A stretch of 64,000 bases of DNA from JAGQZY01 sp964588335 (GTDB taxonomy: Bacteria > Bdellovibrionota > Bdellovibrionia > Bdellovibrionales > JAGQZY01). The first letter of the stretch is position 1, and every line of letters begins with the position of its first letter. Below, piece after piece: positions 56,279 through 64,000 of this stretch. A model generated the notes under the pieces. The model saw only the letters and a list, made by a program, of their open reading frames with translations. It was not told where the DNA came from and did no database searches. Position numbers and translations under genes: made by a program. The stretch covers positions 186,001 through 250,000 of the forward strand of contig CAZPOV010000003.1 in NCBI GenBank assembly GCA_964588335.1, read 5' to 3'.

Positions 56279-56857
56279 TTGAAAAAACTAATAGTTAACA
56301 CGTCCATATTCGCCATTCTTACTCTTTTCACTCACCAGGGACACTCAGCCGCCGATGATGGTGGCCTGTTTTTAGAGCCTGGAGTAACTTACCAATTCAA
56401 TACAGAAGACCAAACTGACGTTCGTGGTTTAGGCTTAATGATGCGATTGGGCATTCACATTGATGAATTGATGTTTCTCGCTGCTGACGCCCGCTACAGC
56501 TTCTTAGAATACAGTGATGACACTGCCAATTTTGAAAGTGATGCGACATCATACAATTTGGCGCCCACTTTTGGTCTTCAAATGAGAGATGTTGGCCTAA
56601 GAGCATGGGCCAGCTGGATCGTACTAGGGAACCTTGATCCAGACACCAACAATGGGACCAATATTAAGCTTGAAGACGCACAAGGCTTTCGCGTCGGTGG
56701 TGGATTTCATATTCATAGTTTTTCAGTTAATTTAGAATTCGAACGCATCAATTATAACGATTCCTCGATCTCATCGACAATCATCACCACTCCGGGGGCT
56801 TACGAATTGGAATCGGACGCTTGGATTGTAAGCGTTTCAGCCCCCATCGAAATTTAA
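56279..56857 (+). CDS. Small outer-membrane beta-barrel-like protein
   Basis: 192 residues from TTG 56279; AAAAGGAG lies upstream and the start gives a signal peptide (MKKLIVNTSIFAILTLFTHQGHS). The upstream frame back to 56213 lacks this support. The mature part has alternating amphipathic strands (GLFLEPGVTYQFN, LGLMMRLGIHIDELMFLAADARYSF) in the style of OmpA/OmpW-like eight-strand barrels. Family not determined. Confidence 0.65.
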   Translation: MKKLIVNTSIFAILTLFTHQGHSAADDGGLFLEPGVTYQFNTEDQTDVRGLGLMMRLGIHIDELMFLAADARYSFLEYSDDTANFESDATSYNLAPTFGLQMRDVGLRAWASWIVLGNLDPDTNNGTNIKLEDAQGFRVGGGFHIHSFSVNLEFERINYNDSSISSTIITTPGAYELESDAWIVSVSAPIEI

Positions 56858-57042
56858 AACCGAAACACCCAAAGTTTTCAAAAAGGACAATCCTTGCTCT
56901 GACCTTTAGTCTTTGAGCGGGGATTTCCTTTTCATCGAAACCATGTTTTAAATTCGTCACTAACAGGCGGAGGCTTCGAAACTAGATAAATTACCAGACC
57001 GATGATGACAAGCCCTACCTTACACCTAACTTATAAGGTAAA

Positions 57043-57747
57043 ATGGCAATCATGCATCGATTAGGTATAGTAAAACTCAGCCTTTTATCATTCATTGTTA
57101 TTGCCTCAGCCCCAGCTGAAAAAGAAATAAATCTCAAACCACTAACTGTAACTTGGGAAGAAAACGCCCAGCCGCTGGCAGTGAGTTTAAGGGGAGAGGT
57201 CGTAAAAATAACCAACCAACAAAAGTTAAAACTTCCGAGAATCAAGTTTCCTCAAGAAACTCTAAAACTTTTAGTCATACCGGCAAATGAAAAGTTCGCG
57301 CCGTTCTGGCTCCCTACCAAGGACAGCTCCAACACACTGGTCATCAAGTACGATCAATTTAAAACAATCAAAGAATCTTCAATATGGCTTTGGGGGCAAA
57401 CGCCAAAAAGCCACTGTCGTGGAAACACCTCGATAGCGTTTCGATTTCTGAACAAAAAAAGTGTTTACAAAAGTGTCTCAGGATTGTTTGCATGGGAAGT
57501 CAACAAGGCGGATTTGCCGGACAAACCTGTATTGTATGCCGTAGCTCATCTGACTCTTGATGAACCAAAAAGGCTAAGCTCTGCTGTTTTTGAAAAAGCC
57601 AGTCCCGAGCAATATTTCAAATGCAAAGTTTATCATGGCGGCGATTGCTCCCATGTTTTCGAATTTAATAAAGAAATTGATGGGTACCGGTTTGAAGTCA
57701 CTATCGAACCATCGAGGACTCCCAAATTCAAAAATTGTCCGATTTAG
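57043..57747 (+). CDS. Exported protein of unknown function
   Basis: 234 residues from ATG 57043 with AAGGT upstream. Signal peptide (HRLGIVKLSLLSFIVIASAPA). The mature part is beta-rich with cysteines at SHCRG, FKCKV, GDCSH and KNCPI. No family recognised. Its stop lies 3 bp from the end of the convergent pilin-like gene. Confidence 0.6.
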   Translation: MAIMHRLGIVKLSLLSFIVIASAPAEKEINLKPLTVTWEENAQPLAVSLRGEVVKITNQQKLKLPRIKFPQETLKLLVIPANEKFAPFWLPTKDSSNTLVIKYDQFKTIKESSIWLWGQTPKSHCRGNTSIAFRFLNKKSVYKSVSGLFAWEVNKADLPDKPVLYAVAHLTLDEPKRLSSAVFEKASPEQYFKCKVYHGGDCSHVFEFNKEIDGYRFEVTIEPSRTPKFKNCPI

Positions 57748-57750
57748 TGA

Positions 57751-58341
57751 TTATTTAAGACCGTCATTGCACATCTGTATAACTTTCGCTTGGTTCATAT
57801 AGTACCGATCGACTGCCGATGCGGTGGTACTGATAACGGCTGCTACACCGACCAAAAACGTCGAATTTGTGGTAACGGAAGGGAAAGTTCCGATGGTGCA
57901 GCCCGAGGCTCCCGACTGAACACCGGCATAGCCAATCGATGATCCAACAACCCCGGGCGTGCTCTCCCTCCAAGTTTTAAAACCCGGACAGTTACCCGCA
58001 CAGTTACAAGGACGTCCATTGTCGGTATTGAGGCAAAGATTATCATTGTTAAAAGCCGTTTCACCAGGGATAGGGTTGGGATTGTCATCGGTTCGTACAC
58101 GATAAATAAGTTCACCCACCGGAGCGAAGCCAGTGCCTACAAAATTGCCTGGAAAAGCTCCAAATTCCGTTCGTGTCGCTATGGCCGCAGAATAATATGA
58201 ATTTAATAGAGCAAAACCTTCTTTTTGTCGCGCCTTAGCTTGGAAGGTTTTATAAGAGGGGACTGCAACAATGGAGAGTATTCCGATGATTGCAACCGTG
58301 ACCATCAGTTCGATCAACGAAAAACCGGCTTGATCTTTCAC
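57751..58341 (-). CDS. Type IV pilin-like protein
   Basis: About 197 residues from GTG 58341, chosen because AAGGA lies upstream and it gives a short leader VKDQAG followed by FSLIELMVTVAIIGILSIVAVPSY, the class III prepilin motif with Glu5. The mature protein should be processed by PilD. The C-terminal domain has an unusual cysteine cluster (LCLNTDNGRPCNCAGNC) and a later pair (SGCTIG, MCNDG) that may close a D-loop. Isolated from other pilus genes here; could be a major or minor pilin. Confidence 0.85.
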   Translation of the reverse strand: MKDQAGFSLIELMVTVAIIGILSIVAVPSYKTFQAKARQKEGFALLNSYYSAAIATRTEFGAFPGNFVGTGFAPVGELIYRVRTDDNPNPIPGETAFNNDNLCLNTDNGRPCNCAGNCPGFKTWRESTPGVVGSSIGYAGVQSGASGCTIGTFPSVTTNSTFLVGVAAVISTTASAVDRYYMNQAKVIQMCNDGLK

Positions 58342-58795
58342 TAGATTTTCCTTACTTAAAAGTGGAGTCAATATTATTTCGTAAACTCTTAACCAGTCTA
58401 GCAAGTCGAAGAAGTTTCATATAGAAAATACTATTCAAATGTCTTAAATCTTGACCAAGCCATGACTAGTGTCGCCTCTCTAACTAAATAGAAACTGTAG
58501 ATTTCCCTTTTATTGAAGTATCTGCTTGCGACCTATACCTTGGTCCTTAAGGCAGCAAAAAAACTTCAACTTTAAAGGGGCTGATCGGAGGCCAACAACA
58601 GACATCGACATGGATCATCTTTTGATTTCATAACATCATTAACTAAAGGTAAAGAAATTTCGGACTGTATAATCCTCAGTAGATTTCGCAATAGTTTTAC
58701 GTCTTGATTTGCAACAAATGGGAACCACCTTCGAAATATAAGGTCTACGGTGATGGTCGTAATTTTGCATTCTAATTCAGAAAAGAGGGGGGCCC
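58342..58795. other. Intergenic region
   Basis: About 450 bp with no gene I can support. A minus-strand frame (58572-58802) lacks a ribosome site and overlaps the start of the next gene. Confidence 0.3.
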
Positions 58796-59146
58796 ATGGC
58801 ACTTTTAAAAATGTTTTTCCTGCGCAGTCTATTATTTTCGATATTATTAACTTCGACCCTTGCGAATGCGAGCGGTCAAAATCGAGTCAAAGTGAAACAT
58901 ATGGTTTTTCACAAAGATGGAGTCGTTTTTGTCTATGTTACGAATCCTACTTCGGGAATTAATGGGAATATCCCTACTTGTGGTACACTCACTAGCAACA
59001 CTAATCGCTACGCTACTAGTGATCGCAATACGATTTCAGCCCTTCTGATGGCTCAAACCACAAAAAGTGAAATCAATGTTAATGGAGCAAACAATTGCAG
59101 TGTCTGGCCTGATACCGAGAGTGTCCACAGTATTACAGTTTTCTAA
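58796..59146 (+). CDS. Small secreted protein
   Basis: 116 residues from ATG 58796 behind AGAGGGGGG. Signal peptide (cleavage near ANAS). Short beta-rich mature part with two cysteines (IPTCGTL, NNCSVW) and no known domain. The next exported gene starts 37 bp after its stop, so they are probably co-transcribed. Confidence 0.6.
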   Translation: MALLKMFFLRSLLFSILLTSTLANASGQNRVKVKHMVFHKDGVVFVYVTNPTSGINGNIPTCGTLTSNTNRYATSDRNTISALLMAQTTKSEINVNGANNCSVWPDTESVHSITVF

Positions 59147-59182
59147 ATTGTTTCTTTGCCCGATAATCGATTTGAGGTTTTT

Positions 59183-60415
59183 ATGACTCACTTATTTCAT
59201 CGTTGTACATTTTTGATCTGTTTCATGGCCTTTTTGCTATGGACTTCTTTAGCCTGGTCTCAGGGAAATTATCCTGGGCTCGTTTATAGTGGCACCGAAC
59301 TCTTTGCGACCCCTGCTGAAGCTTTAGACTATATAAATTGGCTGGAGGACCAGTACGGGATTTTAGATTTTGATGTTGATATCACAGTCGGCCTCAACAA
59401 CCACTTCACGGATCCATTGAGTGACTTTAACACTCGATTCAATGGCGCCCTCGGTGTCAATATTTATGAAACAACCTCTGGATCCTGGCTTTTTGCTGAC
59501 TACACCCTTGGTGATATCAGATTCCGAGCTATTGATGAGCCAATCAGCGGACAACCAGTGACTTTTTATAGCGCACGTATGTTCTTCTACAATCGCCTTC
59601 CAAATATTCAAGTTCTTGGAGCAAAAAACTACCTTAGTCCAACCGGTGGAACTCTTCTTGAAACCCAATTTGAGCTGATTCGAGAGAAGGCCAGCAACCA
59701 GAGTTTTTTGATTAATCAATTGAGACTACTGATGAGTAGTCCAATAGCGAAAGACCCTTTCTTTCGATTTGGATATCGCGAGGTCAAAGAAATCGTTCTC
59801 ATTGAAGACAGAGGCGCACGTATTGATTACCGTGGATCACCCAGTCAATATTCGATTGCCGAAAACACCATCTACATCAATCGATTTGATTTACAGAACT
59901 ACGGCTTTGTTGTCCTTTTTCATGAAATCATGCAGGCCGGCCTGATAAACGCTCGTAATCGAGGCGTAATCAATGATGTCACATTAAATAAAATCATGAA
60001 TATAAACACTCGATATTTTTCAAACATTCAAGGCTACGTTGGGGAGTTTCCGGGAGATGACATCGTGAAAGGCAAAGCTTTTGGAATTGGTTACACATAT
60101 CGCATATTTCATCAATACTATTCTCAGCTTTCTTCGAGTGAGAAAAATAATGCTGATCAATTTTTCGGGGATATTCAAGGTAATATTATTATTAGTCGAT
60201 TGGAACTCACGAACATTGGTTATTACGATATGCTGCTTGTCGGGAAGGTTCCAGGAACCAATACTCCAGTTTCGATCAATACAATTGACTCATTCACTCA
60301 ATCATTTACCAACAGTAATAGCACCGTGATGAGAGAAATTCGAGATGTCTCTGTAAAGATCGATAAACGTATTAATAACGAAAGCCTGAGTGTTGTGATT
60401 CCTAGTTTTCTTTAA
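59183..60415 (+). CDS. Exported protein of unknown function
   Basis: About 410 residues from ATG 59183 (GAGG upstream; TTG 59156 in frame is less likely). Signal peptide ending SLAWSQG. The mature part is mixed alpha/beta. A HEIMQ sequence near residue 250 recalls a metalloprotease HExxH but lacks the second histidine. No domain recognised. Probably the partner of the upstream small secreted protein. Confidence 0.65.
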   Translation: MTHLFHRCTFLICFMAFLLWTSLAWSQGNYPGLVYSGTELFATPAEALDYINWLEDQYGILDFDVDITVGLNNHFTDPLSDFNTRFNGALGVNIYETTSGSWLFADYTLGDIRFRAIDEPISGQPVTFYSARMFFYNRLPNIQVLGAKNYLSPTGGTLLETQFELIREKASNQSFLINQLRLLMSSPIAKDPFFRFGYREVKEIVLIEDRGARIDYRGSPSQYSIAENTIYINRFDLQNYGFVVLFHEIMQAGLINARNRGVINDVTLNKIMNINTRYFSNIQGYVGEFPGDDIVKGKAFGIGYTYRIFHQYYSQLSSSEKNNADQFFGDIQGNIIISRLELTNIGYYDMLLVGKVPGTNTPVSINTIDSFTQSFTNSNSTVMREIRDVSVKIDKRINNESLSVVIPSFL

Positions 60416-60633
60416 AATGTATGATTAAGCTTTGAGTGCTTATGACAAAAGATAAAGATGATGAATGGTGGGTTCCTTGATTTCAAGCGAGTAATAATTT
60501 TTTTGCCGATAATTTATATTATGTCACATAAAGTATGTATCGTATTGATATTACTAAGGTTAACTAAAATCTTTCAACCTAGATCTTTCTGTTACTAGAT
60601 CCATTGGACTTCCTTAAACCAAACGATGACCCA

Positions 60634-61299
60634 TCATTTCTCACTGATACCTGACAGTGGAATACTCTGAACCGTTTTGTTCGGTTTTGCATAGGATAAG
60701 CGCGCCAGTCTTTGGGTTCTATGATAACTGTCCAAACCAGAAACAGCCACAGTTGCCAATGCCTCCAGGTCAACATACCCATCATCCATAATAGCATCCT
60801 CGGCGATAAAGACTTTTTGAATTTCAGCGATGATAATTTTAGTGTCATTATGGGTAACGTCTATCGTTTCAACGACTTTCAAACCAATTTGCACCCTTGA
60901 TTCTTCAACAAACGGCGCTGGAAAATCCTTCCATGCCTCGGTCAAGCCCACCTTTTCAAACTCATTTTCAGCGCGTTGGTAACGAGCGCTGGTCTGATGC
61001 GATGGACGATAGATACCATCGTGCACATGGTTGATTGTAAGAAACCCGGTGGCCTCGATATTCATTAATGTATGCCGGGGCGACGCTGATGAATGGGGTC
61101 GTAAAACAAACCCCATAAGTGGCGGCCGGGCCCCCAAATGGAAACAAGAACTGATCATTGCAAGATTACTTTTCCCAATGCCATCACAAGTTGCCACCAA
61201 ATTTGCCGATTTGTATCCAGACAGACTGTTGATCAAGCGCACCCAGGGTCTTTTGCCAAAGTTTTCCGATTCTTCTTTCAAAATTGTTTTATAAACCAT
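60634..61299 (-). CDS. Flavin reductase-like FMN-binding protein
   Basis: 221 residues, ATG 61299. It resembles the split-barrel flavin reductase domain: NLVATCDGIGKSNLAMISSCFHLGARPPLMGFVLRP, followed by NIEATGFLTINHV and GLKVVETIDVTHNDTKIIIAEI. The family binds FMN and supplies reduced flavin or acts as an oxidoreductase. It follows a DUF3253 gene by 9 bp on the same strand, forming a two-gene operon. Confidence 0.82.
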   Translation of the reverse strand: MVYKTILKEESENFGKRPWVRLINSLSGYKSANLVATCDGIGKSNLAMISSCFHLGARPPLMGFVLRPHSSASPRHTLMNIEATGFLTINHVHDGIYRPSHQTSARYQRAENEFEKVGLTEAWKDFPAPFVEESRVQIGLKVVETIDVTHNDTKIIIAEIQKVFIAEDAIMDDGYVDLEALATVAVSGLDSYHRTQRLARLSYAKPNKTVQSIPLSGISEK

Positions 61300-61308
61300 G
61301 ACATTCTC

Positions 61309-61680
61309 CTAGTGGTTTCTATTTATCTGTATTCGAAAAGGTCCTTTGAATATCACTGACTTTAAGACCTTTCCTTTTTGTAAAATTTGGATCTGTTGAG
61401 ATAGAAAAAGGCGCCGACAGGCTTTGACGGTTCTTTGGTGCTGACCTTTCCATTCAGACTCCTTGAAAAAAACGCGACTCAATTGTGAAGGGCAATAGTT
61501 TTTGTGAGGATTCTGTTTTAAGGTTTCAAATATGACACTTTCTAAGCGGCTATCGCGTTTGTCTAACCTTTCTTGGGAGCATCTCTGACTGCAATACTTC
61601 ACTTGTAAGCTTTTCTCTAAGCGTTTTTTATTTAAAATGGGAAGCCCACATGACAAACAATGTATGCCGTTTTGTTGCAA
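61309..61680 (-). CDS. DUF3253-like protein with zinc-finger-like N-terminus
   Basis: 123 residues. The N-terminus carries CLSCG...YCSQRC, a compact CxxC...CxxxC zinc-finger-like cluster resembling DUF2256. The rest (NYCPSQLSRVFF, RRLFLSQQIQILQKGKVL, KGPFRI) matches the winged-helix-like DUF3253 domain. Possibly nucleic-acid binding. It is upstream in the operon with the flavin reductase. Confidence 0.72.
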   Translation of the reverse strand: MQQNGIHCLSCGLPILNKKRLEKSLQVKYCSQRCSQERLDKRDSRLESVIFETLKQNPHKNYCPSQLSRVFFKESEWKGQHQRTVKACRRLFLSQQIQILQKGKVLKSVIFKGPFRIQINRNH

Positions 61681-61947
61681 AAAGACTCCTATCTTAAGCT
61701 TTCCATCAATTTAGCACACGCTGGTTATTTGTTCAAGCTTTCTTGAACTTAAAGGCTTTAAGAAACCCCAAAAGTCATCGGTTCAATCGATGCAAATCGG
61801 AGAATTAGTAAACGGATCGTCTCAGAAAATGGACCGCCAAAGACCGAATATTGGCCCTCACCGATTGTGCAGGAAACTTCACACTTCCACCCTTTCAAAT
61901 CCGGCATTTGCCTTGTTGTTGTCTAGCTTTTCGAGTAAAAAGCCAAC

Positions 61948-62922
61948 ATGAAGCGCGCTCCATTGTTTGTTCTTGTTGTGCTGGTTGTTATTGTTTTTTT
62001 GATTTACCAGTTTTTCCCTGCCGCCAAACAGCCCCCTGTGGTCATTGCTGTTTCAGCGTTTCACTCCAGCCTGCTTCCTATTGTCGCCAGCAAAAAAGAT
62101 TTTTTTTCTAACCATGGTCTTAATGTTGAGCTGAAGGTGGTTGAATACGGAGCCGTTGCCATAGACCTTCTAAAACAAGGAAAGGTCGACTACGCTGTTG
62201 GCTATACCACGCCCGTCGTGCTCGCGTTGGCTGAAGGTTTTGACTTCAAAATATTAACCCAATTGCACCGCGCCGCTAATAATACTTTTCTGGTTTTACG
62301 CAAGACCAACGCTATCCAAAAATTTGAAGACTTAAAAGGACGCCGGATTGGCCTGATAAAAAACACCAACGCCGAATTCTTTTTAAATCTCCTCATCCAA
62401 CTCAATTATCTTGAACGAGAGGATATTCAAGTTGTGTACTTTGAAGGAGACCAACATATCAAGGCCATCCTTGATGGTTTGGTGGATGCAATAATTGCCT
62501 GGCACCCCAGAGGCGACGAACTGGTTGCCGGTCATCATTCCGAGTTTGAAATTATCACCTCCCCGCTTTATTCAGATTATTCTCTACTGGTAACCAGTCA
62601 AAACAGACTATTGAACCACCCCCAGGAAGCAACATCCCTCCTGCAAGGCCTTCTAGAAGCTCAAGCTTTTTTCGAAGAGAACAAAGACGCGGCTTACGAA
62701 ATCACTCTCAATAAAATCGGTCAAGTTTCGACTCCCGACAATTTGTCACGCTGGAAGGATATTTCTTTTATTATTGAATTCACAAATGTATTTCACTCAA
62801 TGCTAGAGGCAGAACTTGAATGGGCCTTTGCTCGACAGAAGAAAAAAGCTCCCGCTGTGGAGTCCTTCATTGAGTCAAAACCTTTAAGGGACTTAGAGCC
62901 TGATCGTGTTATATTGGAATGA
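61948..62922 (+). CDS. NMT1/SsuA-type substrate-binding protein, probably membrane anchored
   Basis: 324 residues. The hydrophobic N-terminal helix (FVLVVLVVIVFLIYQFF) has no clear cleavage site, so it may stay as an anchor. The periplasmic fold follows the NMT1/THI5-like pattern: SLLPIVASKKDFFSNHGLNVELKVVEYG, VDYAVGYTTPVVLALAEGFDFKIL, DLKGRRIGLIKNTNAEFF. Such proteins bind small molecules such as sulfonates, nitrate or thiamine precursors. No ABC permease or ATPase gene lies near. Its stop overlaps the start of a histidine kinase (ATGA), so it may be a sensor input. Confidence 0.82.
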   Translation: MKRAPLFVLVVLVVIVFLIYQFFPAAKQPPVVIAVSAFHSSLLPIVASKKDFFSNHGLNVELKVVEYGAVAIDLLKQGKVDYAVGYTTPVVLALAEGFDFKILTQLHRAANNTFLVLRKTNAIQKFEDLKGRRIGLIKNTNAEFFLNLLIQLNYLEREDIQVVYFEGDQHIKAILDGLVDAIIAWHPRGDELVAGHHSEFEIITSPLYSDYSLLVTSQNRLLNHPQEATSLLQGLLEAQAFFEENKDAAYEITLNKIGQVSTPDNLSRWKDISFIIEFTNVFHSMLEAELEWAFARQKKKAPAVESFIESKPLRDLEPDRVILE

Positions 62923-64000
62923 GGAAATTCACCCTACCAGCTCCCAACCTGCAATGGCGAATTTACCTGCCTATTTTACTGGTGCTGACCAGTGGGTTGG
63001 CTGTTGTTTCGTTTTTTCTCATTGATTCTTACGCGAAATACACTGAATTAGAGCGACATTCCGTTTCAAAAGCCGAAGAAGAACAAATACTCATGCAACT
63101 GGCTGAGCAATCATCTGAAGTTAAAAATGCTCTCCTGATGTATCAAATGACGGGACACAATGAGCACTTCGCCAATGCTCAGCGGCTGATTAAAAACTAT
63201 GAAAAGTACCTCAAGACAATTGAGTCTCTGTGGTCGAAATTAGGTGACATGCGACTTTCTTCGGTTTCTTTTCGCCACGGAAGCGCTAAAGCATTGGAAC
63301 TATTAAAGCGAACTCTCAATTCTCTGAGAAACGGCGAAATTAAAGAGGCCGAAAAACATTTTAGACTCTATTACAGATTAGCCGCCTTCAATTCAAGCCA
63401 GTTGAGAGATTTAGCAAACAAGTCGGAAGTGGCTCTTTCTAGGGCTCGCGAGGATATTTTAGTCATCTTCCAACAGGCCCTTTTAGGCTTAATTTTCCTC
63501 TTTATTATTACTTTTGCCGCCCTTATTTATCTCTCCCGCATTTACGAAGAGAAAATTCTTCAACCCATTCAAAAAATCAAACAGGGCTTTACCGACCTAG
63601 AGAACAATAGACTGACCTCACTGAAACTTGGCAACAGCGATGCCCAAGAGTTCACCGATCTGTTTTTAAGCTTTAACCGGATGGGTGAATCGTTGCTTGA
63701 ATCACAAATGAAACTGATCAATGCCGAGAAAGAAGCTGTAAAATCTTCCGATATGAAATCTCAGTTTGTTTCTAATATGAGCCATGAAATCCGCACACCT
63801 CTTAACACAATCATCGGATTGACGGATCTTCTTGCCGAAAAAAACTTACCCTATGACACACAACTGACGATACAGCAGATAAGGAAGAGCAACCAGATCC
63901 TTTTAGGTTTGATCAACGATATCCTTGATATTTCGAAAATTGAATCTGGAAGTATGAAAATCAATAGAGCGCCTTTTTCAATTTTCGAGGTGAGTGAACG
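62919..64000 (+). CDS. Membrane sensor histidine kinase (3' truncated)
   Basis: At least 360 residues; the gene runs off the window. ATG 62919 overlaps the preceding stop. A transmembrane helix at about residues 16-40 is followed by a periplasmic helical domain of roughly 140 residues, a second transmembrane helix near 185-208, then a HAMP-like segment. The HisKA domain begins MKSQFVSNMSHEIRTPLNTIIG, with phosphoacceptor His near 289. The ATPase domain lies beyond the edge. Translation overlap with the substrate-binding protein suggests the two form a sensing pair. Confidence 0.85.
   Translation, partial: MRKFTLPAPNLQWRIYLPILLVLTSGLAVVSFFLIDSYAKYTELERHSVSKAEEEQILMQLAEQSSEVKNALLMYQMTGHNEHFANAQRLIKNYEKYLKTIESLWSKLGDMRLSSVSFRHGSAKALELLKRTLNSLRNGEIKEAEKHFRLYYRLAAFNSSQLRDLANKSEVALSRAREDILVIFQQALLGLIFLFIITFAALIYLSRIYEEKILQPIQKIKQGFTDLENNRLTSLKLGNSDAQEFTDLFLSFNRMGESLLESQMKLINAEKEAVKSSDMKSQFVSNMSHEIRTPLNTIIGLTDLLAEKNLPYDTQLTIQQIRKSNQILLGLINDILDISKIESGSMKINRAPFSIFEVSE

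Noticed and set aside
58572..58802. Minus-strand 76-residue reading frame upstream of a secreted gene
   Set aside because: No ribosome site, no recognisable product, and it overlaps the well-supported start of the plus-strand gene.
60000..60300. Metalloprotease identity for the 59183 protein from HEIMQ
   Set aside because: The second histidine of HExxH is missing and no other zinc ligand motif is visible.
1..64000. Prophage, transposon or CRISPR content
   Set aside because: No integrase, transposase, phage structural or Cas gene and no regular spacer array; the repeated block at 38.6-38.8 kb has no coding content.

Overview
The window (about 46-47% GC by eye) comes from a Gram-negative bacterium that looks like a member of the Bdellovibrionota or a related deltaproteobacterial lineage. 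This is inferred from the many very large exported lipoproteins, the beta-barrel outer-membrane proteins, the imuA-imuB-dnaE2 cassette, the chalcone-isomerase-like periplasmic protein and frequent TTG/GTG starts. No rRNA, tRNA or other taxonomic marker is present, so the placement is tentative. I see no prophage, transposase or CRISPR array.

Layout. 1-5.2 kb: the end of a cation/proton-antiporter protein fused to a P-loop ATPase with a winged-helix end, overlapping an MscS-type channel gene, then a YkuD_2 murein L,D-transpeptidase-like protein. 5.3-9.8 kb: glutaryl-CoA dehydrogenase (-), divergent from a fused 2-oxoacid dehydrogenase E1 alpha/beta gene that overlaps an odd FabD-like acyltransferase. 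9.85-35.85 kb: the most striking region, two mirror-image operons diverging from about 22.4-23.5 kb. Each encodes an outer-membrane barrel, a giant metzincin-type metalloprotease lipoprotein and two giant (about 1,190-1,380 aa) lipoproteins. The barrels and proteases are clear paralogues by eye. The four large lipoproteins share cysteine-pair landmarks and helical texture, which suggests one family. Together they look like a duplicated cell-surface protein machine that I cannot match to a described system.

35.9-41.1 kb: a carbonic-anhydrase-fold lipoprotein lacking all three zinc histidines, a VUT/YhhQ-type queuosine precursor transporter, a small secreted protein, a cyclic-nucleotide-binding-domain protein, a palindromic repeat element, a PhoD-like phosphatase lipoprotein and a chalcone-isomerase-like protein. 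41.4-46.3 kb: an operon of exported CxxCH proteins, a Tat-exported protein and two proteins with the same unusual YQNC motif after their signal helix. 46.4-52.7 kb: a DNA-damage island, with an SRAP protein divergent from imuA-imuB-dnaE2 behind a promoter that contains a direct repeat.

52.7-64 kb: mostly small or secreted proteins: DCC thiol oxidoreductase, an RTX-associated calcium-domain lipoprotein, a small barrel, a type IV pilin-like protein and a flavin reductase with a DUF3253 protein. The window ends with an NMT1-type substrate-binding protein whose stop overlaps the start of a sensor histidine kinase, which runs off the edge. Many operons are tightly packed with 1-29 bp overlaps, so translational coupling is common.
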